A stretch of DNA of 64,000 bases from Bacteroidaceae bacterium. GTDB taxonomy: Bacteria > Bacteroidota > Bacteroidia > Bacteroidales > Bacteroidaceae. This document shows, piece after piece, positions 1 through 8,446 of this stretch. The stretch lies in contig JAFTUV010000018.1 of assembly GCA_017466065.1 (NCBI GenBank), forward strand, positions 43,767-107,766, in the 5' to 3' direction. Positions within the stretch are counted from its first letter, which is position 1. Every line of letters starts with the position of its first letter. The position numbers and the translations under genes are program-made. A model generated the notes under the pieces. The model was not told the origin of the DNA. It saw nothing but the letters and a program-made list of their open reading frames with translations, and made no database searches.

Positions 1-692
1 GTCTTTGTTACTTTGAATTCTTCGGCAAGGTCGAATATTTCAAGAATATCCTTGTCCGATTCAAAGCCGATAGCACGCAACAGGGTTGTTACGGGCAACT
101 TTTTCTTACGATCGATGTATGCATACATAATATTGTTTATATCAGTAGCAAACTCAATCCACGAACCTTTGAAAGGTATGATACGGGCCGAATAAAGGGG
201 TGTACCATTTGCGTGTACACTCTGGCCGAAGAATACACCGGGTGAACGGTGCAACTGTGATACCACAACACGCTCGGCACCATTGATAATGAATGTACCT
301 TGCTTGGTCATATAAGGGATGGGACCCAAGAATACATCCTGAATCACGGTGTCAAAATCCTCGTGATCAGGGTCGGTACAATAGAGTTTCAACTTTGCTT
401 TGAGGGGAACACTGTAAGTCAGACCACGTTCAAGACATTCGGAAATTGAATAGCGGGGCGGGTCGATATAGTAGTCAAGAAACTCCAATACAAAGTTATT
501 CCTCGTATCGGTGATAGGGAAGTTCTCTGCAAATACTTTGTAGAGGCCGTCATTCACACGTTTTTCGGGAGGAGTATCCAATTGGAGGAAATCCTCAAAA
601 GATTTCAATTGTACTTCCAAAAAGTCCGGACAAGGCATCGGATCTTTTATAGAAGCAAAGTTAATTCTTTGATTATCAGTTTTTAGCGACAT
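1..692 (-). CDS. rpoB: RNA polymerase beta subunit, N-terminal part (cut by window edge)
   Basis: Beta subunit of RNA polymerase. About 230 N-terminal residues are visible, starting [12 protein letters not shown] at the ATG at 692 and running off the left edge still open. Typical early RpoB segments are readable: the [13 protein letters not shown] region, the PPEKR segment, and the strand with [24 protein letters not shown] that forms part of the beta-lobe and fork area. It is the last gene of the tuf-secE-nusG-rplKAJL-rpoB cluster on this strand; rpoC would be expected beyond the edge. The 104-nt gap to rplL holds a strong hairpin that may partly terminate or pause transcription. Identity is secure; only the amino-terminal fifth is present. 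Confidence 0.98.
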   Translation of the reverse strand, partial: MSLKTDNQRINFASIKDPMPCPDFLEVQLKSFEDFLQLDTPPEKRVNDGLYKVFAENFPITDTRNNFVLEFLDYYIDPPRYSISECLERGLTYSVPLKAKLKLYCTDPDHEDFDTVIQDVFLGPIPYMTKQGTFIINGAERVVVSQLHRSPGVFFGQSVHANGTPLYSARIIPFKGSWIEFATDINNIMYAYIDRKKKLPVTTLLRAIGFESDKDILEIFDLAEEFKVTK

Positions 693-736
693 TGTGGAAG
701 AATGTTTTAGAACTTACTTTTATTTTACGCACAAAA

Positions 737-766
737 GGTTAAGAACCCATTTTGGGGTTCTTAACC
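737..766 (-). terminator. Hairpin between rplL and rpoB, possible attenuator
   Basis: A 12-bp perfect stem (737-748 with 755-766) with a 6-nt loop lies just after rplL. Read on the minus strand it is followed by TTTTGTG. In E. coli a partial terminator in the same place lowers rpoBC expression relative to the ribosomal proteins. I infer a similar role here; the T-run is short, so full termination is unlikely. Confidence 0.6.
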
Positions 767-796
767 ATTTATACCCTTGTGCAGGGTTGGGGTTGC

Positions 797-1174
797 TTAC
801 TTAAGCTCAATCTCGGCACCAGACTCCTCGATAGTCTTCTTCAAAGACTCAGCCTCTGCCTTAGCCATACCCTCTTTCAATGTGCTGGGAGCAGCATCTA
901 CAAGGTCTTTAGCCTCTTTCAAGCCAAGGCCGCAAGCCTCTTTAACAGCCTTAACAACTGCGAGCTTGTTTGCGCCTACGCTCTTCAATACTACGTCGAA
1001 CTCTGTCTTCTCCTCAGCAGCAGCGCCAGCGGCACCAGCAGCGGGAGCAGCAACAGCAACAGCTGCAGCAGCGGGTTCGATACCATATTCTTCTTTAAGG
1101 ATTGTTGCAAGTTCGTTAACGTCTTTTACTGTAAGGTTAACCAATTCTTCTGCAAGAGCTTTCAAATCTGCCAT
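797..1174 (-). CDS. rplL: 50S ribosomal protein L7/L12
   Basis: Stalk protein of the large ribosomal subunit that recruits translation GTPases. The 125-aa length is normal. Visible parts: an N-terminal dimerisation helix (residues 1-30), an Ala/Gly/Val-rich hinge around 35-55, and the C-terminal globular domain with the conserved EKTEFDVVL and [19 protein letters not shown] segments. It follows rplJ by 44 nt, as expected because L10 and L12 form one complex. The low-complexity hinge produces long spurious open frames on the opposite strand, which are shadows. Confidence 0.98.
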   Translation of the reverse strand: MADLKALAEELVNLTVKDVNELATILKEEYGIEPAAAAVAVAAPAAGAAGAAAEEKTEFDVVLKSVGANKLAVVKAVKEACGLGLKEAKDLVDAAPSTLKEGMAKAEAESLKKTIEESGAEIELK

Positions 1175-1218
1175 TTTCGTATAAATTTAAATTGTTTTTA
1201 CTAATTGAATTTTGATTA

Positions 1219-1734
1219 TTATCTTTCACCGAGAGTTTTAAGCACTCCGTGGATGGTGTCGCCACCTGATTGTAGAGCCGAAACAACGTTCTTGATCGGA
1301 GATTGCAGCAAGGCAACAACCTCGGCAATAAGTTCGTTCTTGCTCTTAATTGTGATAAGAGTTTCGAGCTGATCGGCACCAACATAGAAGCTCTCTTCGG
1401 CGTAAGCACCCTTCAACGCGGGTATATCGCCCTTGCCAGCAACATCCTTGATGAGTTTTGCAGGGACATTGGCTGTGTTGCAGAGCAACAGAGCTGTGGT
1501 TCCTTTCAAACAGGGATAGAGGGGAGAAAAATCGATCTCCGATGCCTCGAATGCCTTGTGAAGAAGAGTGTTCTTCACAACAACCATTTTAACATCCTGC
1601 TTGAAACATTTTGCACGCATAGCATTTGTAGCCGCAGAGTTCATTGCGGTTACATCTACCAAGTAGAAGTGTGCATATTCCTTTATGACCTCACCAAGAG
1701 AGGCGATTACATTTACTTTATCTTCCTTCTTCAT
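1219..1734 (-). CDS. rplJ: 50S ribosomal protein L10
   Basis: Anchors L7/L12 dimers to the 23S rRNA at the stalk base. At 171 aa it is of normal family length. The N-terminal domain starts MKKEDKVNVIASLGEVI and includes the conserved KMVVVKNTLLHKA RNA-binding segment; the C-terminal helix that binds L12 dimers ends ALQSGGDTIHGVLKTLGER. It starts 14 nt after the rplA stop and precedes rplL. In other bacteria L10 represses its own mRNA leader, but the very short rplA-rplJ gap leaves little room for a classical L10 leader, so any autoregulation would have to act elsewhere (inference). Confidence 0.97.
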   Translation of the reverse strand: MKKEDKVNVIASLGEVIKEYAHFYLVDVTAMNSAATNAMRAKCFKQDVKMVVVKNTLLHKAFEASEIDFSPLYPCLKGTTALLLCNTANVPAKLIKDVAGKGDIPALKGAYAEESFYVGADQLETLITIKSKNELIAEVVALLQSPIKNVVSALQSGGDTIHGVLKTLGER

Positions 1735-1748
1735 AGTTCAATCACATA

Positions 1749-2441
1749 TTAGTCGATGGATTTAGGATCGATTCTCAATCCCTTGCTCATCGTTGTAGAC
1801 AGGAATACACTTTTCACATAAGTACCTTTTGCGGTAGAGGGTTTCAGCTTGATGATTGTGGCCATAAACTCTTTTACGTTTGCCATAATCGCTTCGGGTG
1901 TGAAAGATGCCTTGCCGATAGAAGCGTGTACGATACCTGCTTTATCAACCTTGAAATCAATCTTACCTTGCTTAACCTCTTTAACTGCTTTAGGTATATC
2001 CATTGTAACGGTGCCACTCTTGGGGTTAGGCATCAATCCACGAGGACCGAGCACACGACCGAGAGCACCCAATTTACCCATTATGGACGGCATTGTAATG
2101 ATAATGTCTATATCCGTCCAACCACCTTTGATCTTCTCGATATATTCGTCAAGACCAACATAGTCGGCACCAGCCGCTTTTGCAGCTTCTTCCACATCGG
2201 GCGTACACAAGCAAAGAACGCGAACCTCTTTACCGGTACCGCTGGGGAGAGATACAACACCTCTCACCATCTGGTTAGCCTTACGAGGGTCAACGCCAAG
2301 GCGTACGTCGATATCCACTGATGCGTCGAACTTGGTGAAGGTTATTTCCTTCAACAACTCAACAGCCTCGGACAGTGAATAGGACTTAGCTGTGTCAATT
2401 TTTTCGGCTGCCAACTTTTGATTTTTTGTCAGTTTACCCAT
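1749..2441 (-). CDS. rplA: 50S ribosomal protein L1
   Basis: Forms the L1 stalk, which moves deacylated tRNA out of the E site. The 230-aa length and segments such as [20 protein letters not shown], [14 protein letters not shown], and the [20 protein letters not shown] core are diagnostic. L1 proteins of many bacteria repress the rplKA mRNA. It lies between rplK (13-nt gap) and rplJ (14-nt gap), so the group is almost certainly one transcript. Confidence 0.98.
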   Translation of the reverse strand: MGKLTKNQKLAAEKIDTAKSYSLSEAVELLKEITFTKFDASVDIDVRLGVDPRKANQMVRGVVSLPSGTGKEVRVLCLCTPDVEEAAKAAGADYVGLDEYIEKIKGGWTDIDIIITMPSIMGKLGALGRVLGPRGLMPNPKSGTVTMDIPKAVKEVKQGKIDFKVDKAGIVHASIGKASFTPEAIMANVKEFMATIIKLKPSTAKGTYVKSVFLSTTMSKGLRIDPKSID

Positions 2442-2454
2442 TCTAGTCTAAATT

Positions 2455-2898
2455 TTAATTGTTTCCAGGAAAAGTTCCACTTACACTGATACCCATACTT
2501 CTTGCTGTACCGGCAACCATTTTCATAGCGGCCTCAACAGTAAAGCAGTTCAAGTCAGCCATTTTCTCTTTTGCAATAGCCTCAACCTGTTCCCATGTAA
2601 CGGTGGCAACTTTCTTGCGGTTAGGCTCTGCAGAACCACTCTTGATCTTTGCAAGTTCAAGCAACTGAATTGCAACAGGAGGAGTTTTTACGATAAAATC
2701 GAAAGACTTGTCTGCGTAGTAAGTAATGATAACAGGCAAAACTTTTCCGGCCTTATCCTGGGTTCTGGCATTAAACGCCTTGCAGAATTCCATTATGTTG
2801 ATTCCCTTTGAACCAAGTGCAGGGCCTACGGGAGGTGATGGATTTGCTGCGCCACCTTTAATCTGTAACTTGATAAGTCCAGCAACTTCTTTTGCCAT
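2455..2898 (-). CDS. rplK: 50S ribosomal protein L11
   Basis: Binds the GTPase-associated centre of 23S rRNA and is needed for stringent-factor activation in known systems. 147 aa, normal. The proline-rich N-terminal segment ([20 protein letters not shown]) and the C-terminal RNA-binding domain ([32 protein letters not shown]) are clear. Downstream of nusG with a 53-nt gap, upstream of rplA. Confidence 0.98.
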   Translation of the reverse strand: MAKEVAGLIKLQIKGGAANPSPPVGPALGSKGINIMEFCKAFNARTQDKAGKVLPVIITYYADKSFDFIVKTPPVAIQLLELAKIKSGSAEPNRKKVATVTWEQVEAIAKEKMADLNCFTVEAAMKMVAGTARSMGISVSGTFPGNN

Positions 2899-2951
2899 TG
2901 TAAAAAAAATCTATAAAATTAACAACATTAGAGCGATGTGTGGAAGCCGCA

Positions 2952-3494
2952 TCACTCTTTATCTACTTGCATATAACCTAAATCAACGGGAGTACTACGA
3001 CCGAATATCTTAACCATAACTTTAAGACGCTTCTTTTCGGCGTTAATCTCCTCTATGGTACCGTTAAAGCCGGAGAAGGGACCCGAATTAACCTTCACAA
3101 CCTCGCCCAATACAAATTCGAGCGCGATATCTTCGGGGGTCTCCTGCAACTCATCCACAGTACCCAATATTCTATTTATCTCCGATTGACGAATCGGTGT
3201 AGGTTTGTCCATTCCACCCAAAAAGCCCAACACATTGGGAGTGTTGCGCAACAGGAATGCAATTTCGCCTACGAGTTCTGCCTCAACCAAAACATAGCCG
3301 GGAAGGTAACTTTTCTCCTTAACGACACGCTTTCCATTGCGCACCTGAACCACTTTCTCGGTGGGGATAAGCACCTGTGAGACAAAATCGGTAAGACCGC
3401 GAAGTTTTACATCGGCTTCGATATACTCCTTCACCTTTGCCTCCTTGCCGCTTATTGCGCGCAGGACATACCACTTCTTATTGCCTTCAGCCAT
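2952..3494 (-). CDS. nusG: Transcription termination/antitermination factor NusG
   Basis: Elongation factor that binds the RNA polymerase clamp and links it to Rho or the ribosome. The 180-aa protein has the NGN domain at residues 5-110 (KKWYVLRAISGKEAKVKEYIE, then LPGYVLVEAEL) and a C-terminal KOW domain from about 125 (LGEVVKVNSGPFSGFNGTIEEI). It starts 11 nt after secE, in the conserved secE-nusG-rplK order. Identity is secure from both domains plus context. Confidence 0.98.
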   Translation of the reverse strand: MAEGNKKWYVLRAISGKEAKVKEYIEADVKLRGLTDFVSQVLIPTEKVVQVRNGKRVVKEKSYLPGYVLVEAELVGEIAFLLRNTPNVLGFLGGMDKPTPIRQSEINRILGTVDELQETPEDIALEFVLGEVVKVNSGPFSGFNGTIEEINAEKKRLKVMVKIFGRSTPVDLGYMQVDKE

Positions 3495-3505
3495 TTATTA
3501 AAAGA

Positions 3506-3697
3506 TTAGTTGGGATATACAAACTCCATTACAAACTGAAACACTTGGTCCATAGCAAACACAACCAGTGCTATCAGCAACGAAGCTTCAAGAACAAGCA
3601 TAGCTTGGCTCGTCAGCTGCTTGCGTGTGGGCCAAGTTGTTTTATGCACTAATTCACTGTAAGAGAGCTTACAGTAATTTATAAATCTATTCAGCAT
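3506..3697 (-). CDS. secE: Preprotein translocase subunit SecE
   Basis: Small essential SecYEG subunit. I chose the ATG at 3697, giving 63 aa. A longer reading frame starting at 3802 would run through the tRNA-Trp gene and is not real. The protein shows the SecE pattern: an amphipathic, surface helix with SELVHKTTWPTRKQL (the conserved WP-T-R motif), then one membrane span around residues 35-58 (MLVLEASLLIALVVFAM). A single-span SecE is normal outside enterobacteria. Between tRNA-Trp and nusG. Confidence 0.95.
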   Translation of the reverse strand: MLNRFINYCKLSYSELVHKTTWPTRKQLTSQAMLVLEASLLIALVVFAMDQVFQFVMEFVYPN

Positions 3698-3711
3698 AAT
3701 CGATTGTTTTA

Positions 3712-3787
3712 TGGCACGGGAAGAGAGGCTCGAACTCCCGACACCTGGTTTTGGAGACCAGTGCTCTACCAACTGAGCTATTCCCGT
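3712..3787 (-). tRNA. tRNA-Trp (CCA anticodon)
   Basis: 76 nt with an encoded CCA tail. The acceptor stem (ACGGGAA/TTCCCGT), D arm, anticodon stem CTGGT/ACCAG with loop CTCCAAA (anticodon CCA) and T arm all pair. It sits between tuf and secE and is presumably processed from the same transcript. Confidence 0.95.
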
Positions 3788-3825
3788 AAATATCGGCCCC
3801 ACCTTAAAAGCGGAAGCCGATATTT
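3788..3825 (-). terminator. Hairpin between tuf and tRNA-Trp
   Basis: A 10-bp perfect stem (3788-3797 with 3816-3825) abuts the first base of tRNA-Trp. There is no T-run after it on the minus strand, so it looks more like an RNase processing or mRNA 3'-end-stabilising structure for tuf than a strong terminator (inference). Confidence 0.45.
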
Positions 3826-3844
3826 GTATTAAGTTTATCTTATA

Positions 3845-5029
3845 TTATTCGATAACCTTTGTAATCTGACCGGCACCTACTGTGCGACCACCCTCGCGGA
3901 TAGCGAATGTCAGACCCTCGTTCAATGCTACGGGATAGATGAGCTTAACTGTGATTGTCAAGTTATCACCGGGCATTACCATCTCAACGTCTGCGGGGAG
4001 AGAGATCTCACCTGTACAGTCCATTGTACGGAGGTAGAACTGAGGACGATATTTGTTACGGAATGATGTGTGACGACCACCCTCTTCTTTCTTCAAGATA
4101 TAAACCTGAGCCTCGAAAGTAGAGTAAGGCTTAATCTGACCGGGGTGACAGAGAACCATACCGCGCTTGATTTCGTTCTTGTCAACGCCACGGAGCAACA
4201 AACCTACGTTGTCACCGGCCTCACCAAGATCGAGGAGCTTACGGAACATCTCAACACCTGTTACAACAGTCTTCTTCTCTTCGCCAAGACCAAGGATTTC
4301 AACCTCGTCACCTACCTTAACAACACCTGTTTCGATACGACCTGTTGCTACAGTACCACGACCTGTGATAGAGAACACGTCCTCAACGGGCATCAAGAAA
4401 GGCTTGTCGATATCACGGGGAGGCAGGGGAATCCAAGTATCGCAAGCCTCCATCAACTCCATAATCTTATCCTCCCACTCAGCAACGCCATTCAAGGCAC
4501 CGAGAGCAGAACCACGGATGATAGGAGTGTTGTCGCCGTCAAACTCATAGAATGAAAGAAGCTCACGCATCTCCATCTCAACGAGCTCAAGCATTTCAGC
4601 GTCATCAACAACGTCACACTTGTTCAAGAATACAACCAAGCGGGGAACGTTTACCTGACGAGCGAGAAGGATGTGCTCGCGTGTCTGGGGCATAGGACCG
4701 TCAGTTGCAGCACAAACGATGATAGCACCGTCCATCTGAGCAGCACCGGTAACCATGTTCTTTACATAGTCGGCGTGACCGGGGCAGTCAACGTGTGCAT
4801 AGTGACGATTCTCTGTCTGATACTCTACGTGAGAAGTGTTGATGGTAATACCACGCTCTTTCTCTTCGGGAGCGTTATCGATTTGGTCAAATGACTTCAA
4901 CTCTGAAAGACCTCTTTTTGCCAACACTGTTGTGATAGCAGCGGTCAAAGTAGTCTTACCGTGGTCTACGTGACCGATTGTTCCGATGTTTACGTGGGGT
5001 TTGGAACGTTCAAATTTTTCTTTTGCCAT
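3845..5029 (-). CDS. tuf: Elongation factor Tu
   Basis: GTPase that delivers aminoacyl-tRNA to the ribosome. 394 aa, the normal length. G1 is GHVDHGKTT near residue 19, G3 [12 protein letters not shown] near 80, G4 NKCD near 135; domains II and III follow ([18 protein letters not shown], then the C-terminal ending [14 protein letters not shown]). It follows a four-tRNA block, the same arrangement as thrU-tyrU-glyT-thrT-tufB of E. coli. Probably transcribed from the promoter upstream of the tRNAs; the 85-nt stretch between tRNA-Thr(GGT) and tuf shows no clear separate promoter. Confidence 0.99.
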   Translation of the reverse strand: MAKEKFERSKPHVNIGTIGHVDHGKTTLTAAITTVLAKRGLSELKSFDQIDNAPEEKERGITINTSHVEYQTENRHYAHVDCPGHADYVKNMVTGAAQMDGAIIVCAATDGPMPQTREHILLARQVNVPRLVVFLNKCDVVDDAEMLELVEMEMRELLSFYEFDGDNTPIIRGSALGALNGVAEWEDKIMELMEACDTWIPLPPRDIDKPFLMPVEDVFSITGRGTVATGRIETGVVKVGDEVEILGLGEEKKTVVTGVEMFRKLLDLGEAGDNVGLLLRGVDKNEIKRGMVLCHPGQIKPYSTFEAQVYILKKEEGGRHTSFRNKYRPQFYLRTMDCTGEISLPADVEMVMPGDNLTITVKLIYPVALNEGLTFAIREGGRTVGAGQITKVIE

Positions 5030-5114
5030 AGTTTTAAGCTTTAATTATAACAATATATTTACCAATATTTGTAACTTTCATCTTGTTATTTAAGACAAGA
5101 AAGCTCTCTTCCAG

Positions 5115-5186
<72 letters not shown>

Positions 5187-5196
5187 GTTGAAAAAG

Positions 5197-5269
5197 AGCG
5201 GAAGACGGGGCTCAAACCCGCGACCCTCAGCTTGGAAGGCTAATGCTCTATCAACTGAGCTACTTCCGC
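5197..5269 (-). tRNA. tRNA-Gly (TCC anticodon)
   Basis: 73 nt without an encoded CCA. Acceptor stem GCGGAAG/CTTCCGC, anticodon stem TTAGC/GCTGA with loop CTTCCAA (anticodon TCC; one wobble pair in the stem). Ten nt from the neighbouring tRNA-Thr. Confidence 0.95.
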
Positions 5270-5362
5270 AATACGTTTACATAAAGAATTTGCAAACAAA
5301 CAAAGACAGTTTCTACACGATAACCGCCAAGGCTGGTTTGCATTCTCTTTTTCAACACATTG

Positions 5363-5445
5363 TGGGCAAAGATGGATTCGAACCACCGAAGTCGAAAGAC
5401 AGCAGATTTACAGTCTGCCCCATTTGGCCACTCTGGAATTTGCCC
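5363..5445 (-). tRNA. tRNA-Tyr (GTA anticodon)
   Basis: 83 nt with the long variable arm of a class II tRNA and no encoded CCA. Acceptor stem GGGCAAA/TTTGCCC, anticodon stem GCAGA/TCTGC with loop CTGTAAA (anticodon GTA). Confidence 0.95.
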
Positions 5446-5502
5446 TTTGTCACAATTTCAAGAAAACGCATCTGCGATTAACATCGCTACCGCTTCGCTT
5501 CG

Positions 5503-5576
5503 AGCCTCTTGTCGGATTCGAACCAACGACCCCGAGATTACAAATCACGTGCTCTGGCCAACTGAGCTAAAGAGGC
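5503..5576 (-). tRNA. tRNA-Thr (TGT anticodon)
   Basis: 74 nt, first gene of the block after the promoter. Acceptor stem GCCTCTT/AAGAGGC; anticodon loop TTTGTAA gives anticodon TGT. The anticodon stem CGTGA/TCTCG has a central T-T mismatch, tolerated but noticeable. Confidence 0.93.
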
Positions 5577-5618
5577 GAACTGCACATTTGCAGTGCTGTT
5601 ACCGTTGTAAAGCGAGTG

Positions 5619-5648
5619 CAAATGTACGAGTTTTTTTTTAATCACAAA
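5619..5648 (-). promoter_or_regulatory. Promoter of the tRNA-tuf-ribosomal protein cluster
   Basis: Reading the minus strand, TTTG (5645-5648) and TACATTTG (5619-5626) are 18 nt apart, matching the Bacteroides TTTG / TAnnTTTG promoter. It lies about 45 nt upstream of the first tRNA. A T/A-rich spacer fits a strong stable-RNA promoter. Confidence 0.75.
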
Positions 5649-5673
5649 ACTTTTTCTGTGTTTTTTTCTTGTT

Positions 5674-5967
5674 TTACTTCATTTTTTCGCGTTTTTTCTC
5701 AATTTGCACCTTCAACGCATCGATTGCAATGAGAAGAGCGTCCTCAAAAGTGTCGGATATTTTCGATGCGAACATATCTCCCGAACCCGACGACAGGCGC
5801 AATGAAACCTCCTTGTTTAACGCTGTTTCGGGCTTGATAAGTTTCATTGTAACTTCGAGCGAGGTTGCCCCTTCGCAGAACTTTTCGATTTTGGCAACTT
5901 TTTTCTCTACAAACTCCAACAATTGTGTTGATGCATCAAAATGCACGGATTGAATTCTTGTCTCCAT
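5674..5967 (-). CDS. hpf: Ribosome hibernation-promoting factor, short HPF/RaiA family
   Basis: Binds the 30S decoding region and silences or protects idle ribosomes. The 97-aa protein is the short form: a single beta-alpha-beta-beta-beta-alpha domain, with METRIQSVHFDAS at the start and the basic C-terminal helix LKVQIEKKREKMK; there is no long-HPF dimerisation tail. It lies 19 nt downstream of xerC and likely shares its transcript. Stop and tRNA promoter are close, so its 3' end runs into the divergent-looking but same-strand tuf promoter region. Short HPF and the YfiA-like members are hard to tell apart without a search. Confidence 0.88.
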   Translation of the reverse strand: METRIQSVHFDASTQLLEFVEKKVAKIEKFCEGATSLEVTMKLIKPETALNKEVSLRLSSGSGDMFASKISDTFEDALLIAIDALKVQIEKKREKMK

Positions 5968-5986
5968 AACAAATCCTCCTTATTTA

Positions 5987-6877
5987 TTAATTATTACCGG
6001 CTCTTGGATGAGCCTTATCATAAAAACGTTTTAACTCTTCGAAAGTGAGGTGTGTGTAAATTTCGGTTGTCGACAGCCGTTTGTGCCCAAGCAGTTCCTT
6101 CACAGCAAGCAGCTCGGCCTCGTTATTCAGCATTGCAGTTGCAAAGCTGTGACGCAGAACGTGGGGGCTTCTTTTTTCGACCGACGACACCTTGGACAGA
6201 TTTTTCTTCACAATTCTGTAAACCTGTGAATGGCTCACGCGCACCCCTTTCGAGGTTACAAAGAGAGCCTTTTCCTGCGGTTGCGCCACTCCGGCACGTT
6301 CATTCATATAGAATTCGAGTTCGCCCTTCAATTCCGAAACAAAGGGCACGACACGTTCCCTGTTACGCTTGCCAAGGACTTTCAAAGACATTGAATTTAT
6401 ATCAACATCACACACATTCAGCCCCACCAATTCGGAAAGACGAATTCCTGTTTCATAGAAACAAAGGATTATCGCCCTGTCACGACAGGCATCGAATCCC
6501 GTCCCAAAAGAGATTTCATCTATAAGTTTGTTCATCTCCTCCTCTTTTATAAAGGAGGGCAACAGCCTGCGGGATTTTGGCCCCTGCACCGACAGTGCCG
6601 GATTAAGTTCTGCTTCCCCCTCACGACGCAAATATGCATAAAAGGAGCGCAAGGCACTCAACTTGCGACACACCGAACTCGGCGCACAGCCGCTCTCCAT
6701 AAGCCCGGCTACCCATAGACGAACGACATCTATGTCGACCCCCGAAATATCGGGAGCGTCGGGCAGACTTTCAAGGAAACGTTCAAAGGCGCAAAGATCT
6801 CCCGCATACGCTCTCAACGTATGCCGCGAGTATTTCTTTTCGCTTCTCAAATGCCCGATGAAAGAGTCTATAAACAT
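5987..6877 (-). CDS. xerC: Tyrosine recombinase XerC/XerD family
   Basis: Site-specific recombinase that resolves chromosome dimers at dif. At 296 aa it is the expected size. The SAM-like core-binding domain covers residues 1-90. The catalytic set is complete: R146 (GIRLSEL), K170, H239 and R242 (HVLRHSF), H265 (LLGHKRLS) and the nucleophile Y274 (TEIYTH). Placement between rpsU and hpf, with no attachment site or cargo genes, argues for a housekeeping Xer and against an integrase of a mobile element. The ATG at 6877 lies inside a strong hairpin (6876-6916). Whether it is functionally XerC or XerD cannot be decided here. Confidence 0.9.
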   Translation of the reverse strand: MFIDSFIGHLRSEKKYSRHTLRAYAGDLCAFERFLESLPDAPDISGVDIDVVRLWVAGLMESGCAPSSVCRKLSALRSFYAYLRREGEAELNPALSVQGPKSRRLLPSFIKEEEMNKLIDEISFGTGFDACRDRAIILCFYETGIRLSELVGLNVCDVDINSMSLKVLGKRNRERVVPFVSELKGELEFYMNERAGVAQPQEKALFVTSKGVRVSHSQVYRIVKKNLSKVSSVEKRSPHVLRHSFATAMLNNEAELLAVKELLGHKRLSTTEIYTHLTFEELKRFYDKAHPRAGNN

Positions 6878-6916
6878 ATTCGTTGCCGCAAGAAAAAATC
6901 TTACGGCAACGAATAT
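6876..6916 (-). promoter_or_regulatory. Hairpin covering the xerC start codon
   Basis: Arms 6876-6893 and 6899-6916 form an 18-bp stem (one G-T pair) around a 5-nt all-T loop, written on the minus strand. The last two stem bases are the first two bases of the xerC ATG. It can act either as a terminator after rpsU or as a structure that hides the xerC start; the tail after it is only GTTTATAG, so it is a poor terminator. Confidence 0.6.
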
Positions 6917-6954
6917 ATATCAGATTTGTTTAAAAAACAAGAAAAGGGAGTTTT

Positions 6955-7146
6955 TTATTCCTCGTTTGCACGAAGTTTCTGAACGTAAATAGCGTGCTCC
7001 ATTTTCAATCTCTTGATTACAGAAGGTTTGTCAAACTGCTGACGAGCGCGCAATTCTTTAACTACACCGGTTTTCTCGAATTTTCTTTTGAATTTTTTGA
7101 GAGCTCTTTCAATATTCTCGCCCTCTTTAACAGGTACTACAATCAT
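6955..7146 (-). CDS. rpsU: 30S ribosomal protein S21
   Basis: Small-subunit protein near the anti-Shine-Dalgarno region of 16S rRNA. 63 aa, basic, starting MIVVPVKEGENIERALKKFKRKFEKTG, the standard S21 pattern. In Bacteroidota S21 has been linked to occlusion of the anti-Shine-Dalgarno, in keeping with the scarcity of such sites in this window. It has its own promoter just upstream and precedes xerC. Confidence 0.97.
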   Translation of the reverse strand: MIVVPVKEGENIERALKKFKRKFEKTGVVKELRARQQFDKPSVIKRLKMEHAIYVQKLRANEE

Positions 7147-7196
7147 TTCCTATTTATTTTTAGTTTATATTATTATCCACTGAACAAAATGTGGCG

Positions 7197-7227
7197 CAAA
7201 AGTAGGCACAATTTCTTAATTGGCAAA
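7197..7227 (-). promoter_or_regulatory. rpsU promoter
   Basis: Minus-strand TTTG (7224-7227) and TACTTTTG (7197-7204) are separated by 19 nt, close to the ideal Bacteroides promoter. About 50 nt upstream of the rpsU ATG. Confidence 0.78.
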
Positions 7228-7250
7228 ACTTTTGCGCTAATTTTTGCATA

Positions 7251-7287
7251 AAAAAGAGGCAAAGAGCCTTAAAGAGCCCTTTGCCTC
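7251..7287 (-). terminator. mdh terminator
   Basis: Stem GAGGCAAAG/CTTTGCCTC (7256-7264 with 7279-7287) followed on the minus strand by a six-T run. It lies 24 nt after the mdh stop. Confidence 0.75.
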
Positions 7288-7310
7288 GCTATTTTAGGAG
7301 AAAAATCCTA

Positions 7311-8303
7311 TTAAAGGTTGGGGTTAAGAGTAGCCCACTCCTCTACTGCGGGGATAATGCCGAGAGCGATAATTTCGTCGCGCATCTTGCCCAAGTGTCC
7401 TACCGAAGATTGCAAAGCCGCCATCTCATCGGCTGTACCTTGGGGTGTTACATAGTGAACACCGTCGGCATCGATGGTTGTAGGCATAGCCATCATCACA
7501 TTCTTGTAACCAAGCTCCTCGCTATTAACATAGCAGCCTGCGGGAAGTGTATAAGGCTCACCGCCCATAGCAGCCTCTATCATCTTAATAGCACAATAAG
7601 AGGGGCTCTGGAATGAGCTGCGGCCGCGGAGTTTGATAATATTTGAGCCACCCTGAACTGTGCTGTGCTTAATTTCGGCCCAGCGTTCCTCGGTGAGTCC
7701 CATTTCGGCAAGAGGCTTGCCATCTATCTTAACCTGTGAAGCAAACACAGCCATCTGCTCGCCGTGGCCGCCATAGGTTTTTGCACCGGTCACCTTATCC
7801 TGCTGAACACCGAATTCCTTGGCAAGAGCCTGCTGCAAACGTGTAGAATCGAGAGCCGCCAAAGAGGTCAACTGATTGGGTTTCAAGCCCGAGTGGATGA
7901 GGGCTGTGAGAGCGGTAACATCGGCAGGGTTGAAGATTACCACAACGTGCTTAACATCGGGGCAATATTTCTTTATAAAATCGCCGAACTCGGCAGCAAT
8001 CTGGCAGTTACCCTTCAACAAGTCCTCGCGCGTCATACCCTCCTTGCGGGGAGCACCACCCGAAGATACAATATATTTAGCACCTGTGAAAGCCTCCTCG
8101 GGGTCGGTTGTCCAAGTGATATTTGCACCGGGGAAGCCGCATTGAGCCATCTCGTCGGCAACGCCGTGTACACCGGGCTCAAAAATATCATACAAGCAGA
8201 TGTTGGGAGTCAAGCCAAGCATCAAAGCACACTGCGCCATATTGGAGCCAATCATACCGCCGGCACCTACAATGGTCAATTTCTCATTAGTCAAATACTG
8301 CAT
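7311..8303 (-). CDS. mdh: Malate dehydrogenase
   Basis: NAD-dependent oxidation of malate to oxaloacetate (or the reverse, in the reductive branch to succinate used by Bacteroidales). 330 aa. N-terminal Rossmann glycine motif GAGGMIGSNMA near residue 13; substrate-binding Arg in GGAPRKEGMTREDLLKGN; the NPAD motif near 125; the active-site His in TYGGHGEQM near 178. This is the Bacteroidales form, longer and more diverged than E. coli Mdh. Monocistronic: terminator after it, and a TATCTTCG -7 element upstream near 8355-8362. Confidence 0.93.
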   Translation of the reverse strand: MQYLTNEKLTIVGAGGMIGSNMAQCALMLGLTPNICLYDIFEPGVHGVADEMAQCGFPGANITWTTDPEEAFTGAKYIVSSGGAPRKEGMTREDLLKGNCQIAAEFGDFIKKYCPDVKHVVVIFNPADVTALTALIHSGLKPNQLTSLAALDSTRLQQALAKEFGVQQDKVTGAKTYGGHGEQMAVFASQVKIDGKPLAEMGLTEERWAEIKHSTVQGGSNIIKLRGRSSFQSPSYCAIKMIEAAMGGEPYTLPAGCYVNSEELGYKNVMMAMPTTIDADGVHYVTPQGTADEMAALQSSVGHLGKMRDEIIALGIIPAVEEWATLNPNL

Positions 8304-8446
8304 AATCTTTAAATTTAAAGTGTATTATATTATAGTTTTCTTTCTTTTTCAGCTTCTTTGCGAAGATAATAAAAAATTCGTGCAATCAGCTATGATTAAC
8401 AATGTTTATTTAGAAGTTGTTTGAATTTCTAAAAAACAGATAAAAA

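Noticed and set aside
752..1204. Two open frames on the plus strand opposite rplL
   Set aside because: They are shadows of the Ala/Gly/Val-rich hinge of L7/L12 in other frames and match no family.
3698..3802. Longer SecE with 35 extra N-terminal residues
   Set aside because: The extension is the tRNA-Trp sequence; the SecE motif begins at the ATG at 3697.
5987..6877. XerC as the integrase of a genomic island
   Set aside because: Flanked by housekeeping genes (rpsU, hpf), no cargo, no direct repeats or attachment sites nearby; complete Xer catalytic residues fit the core recombinase.
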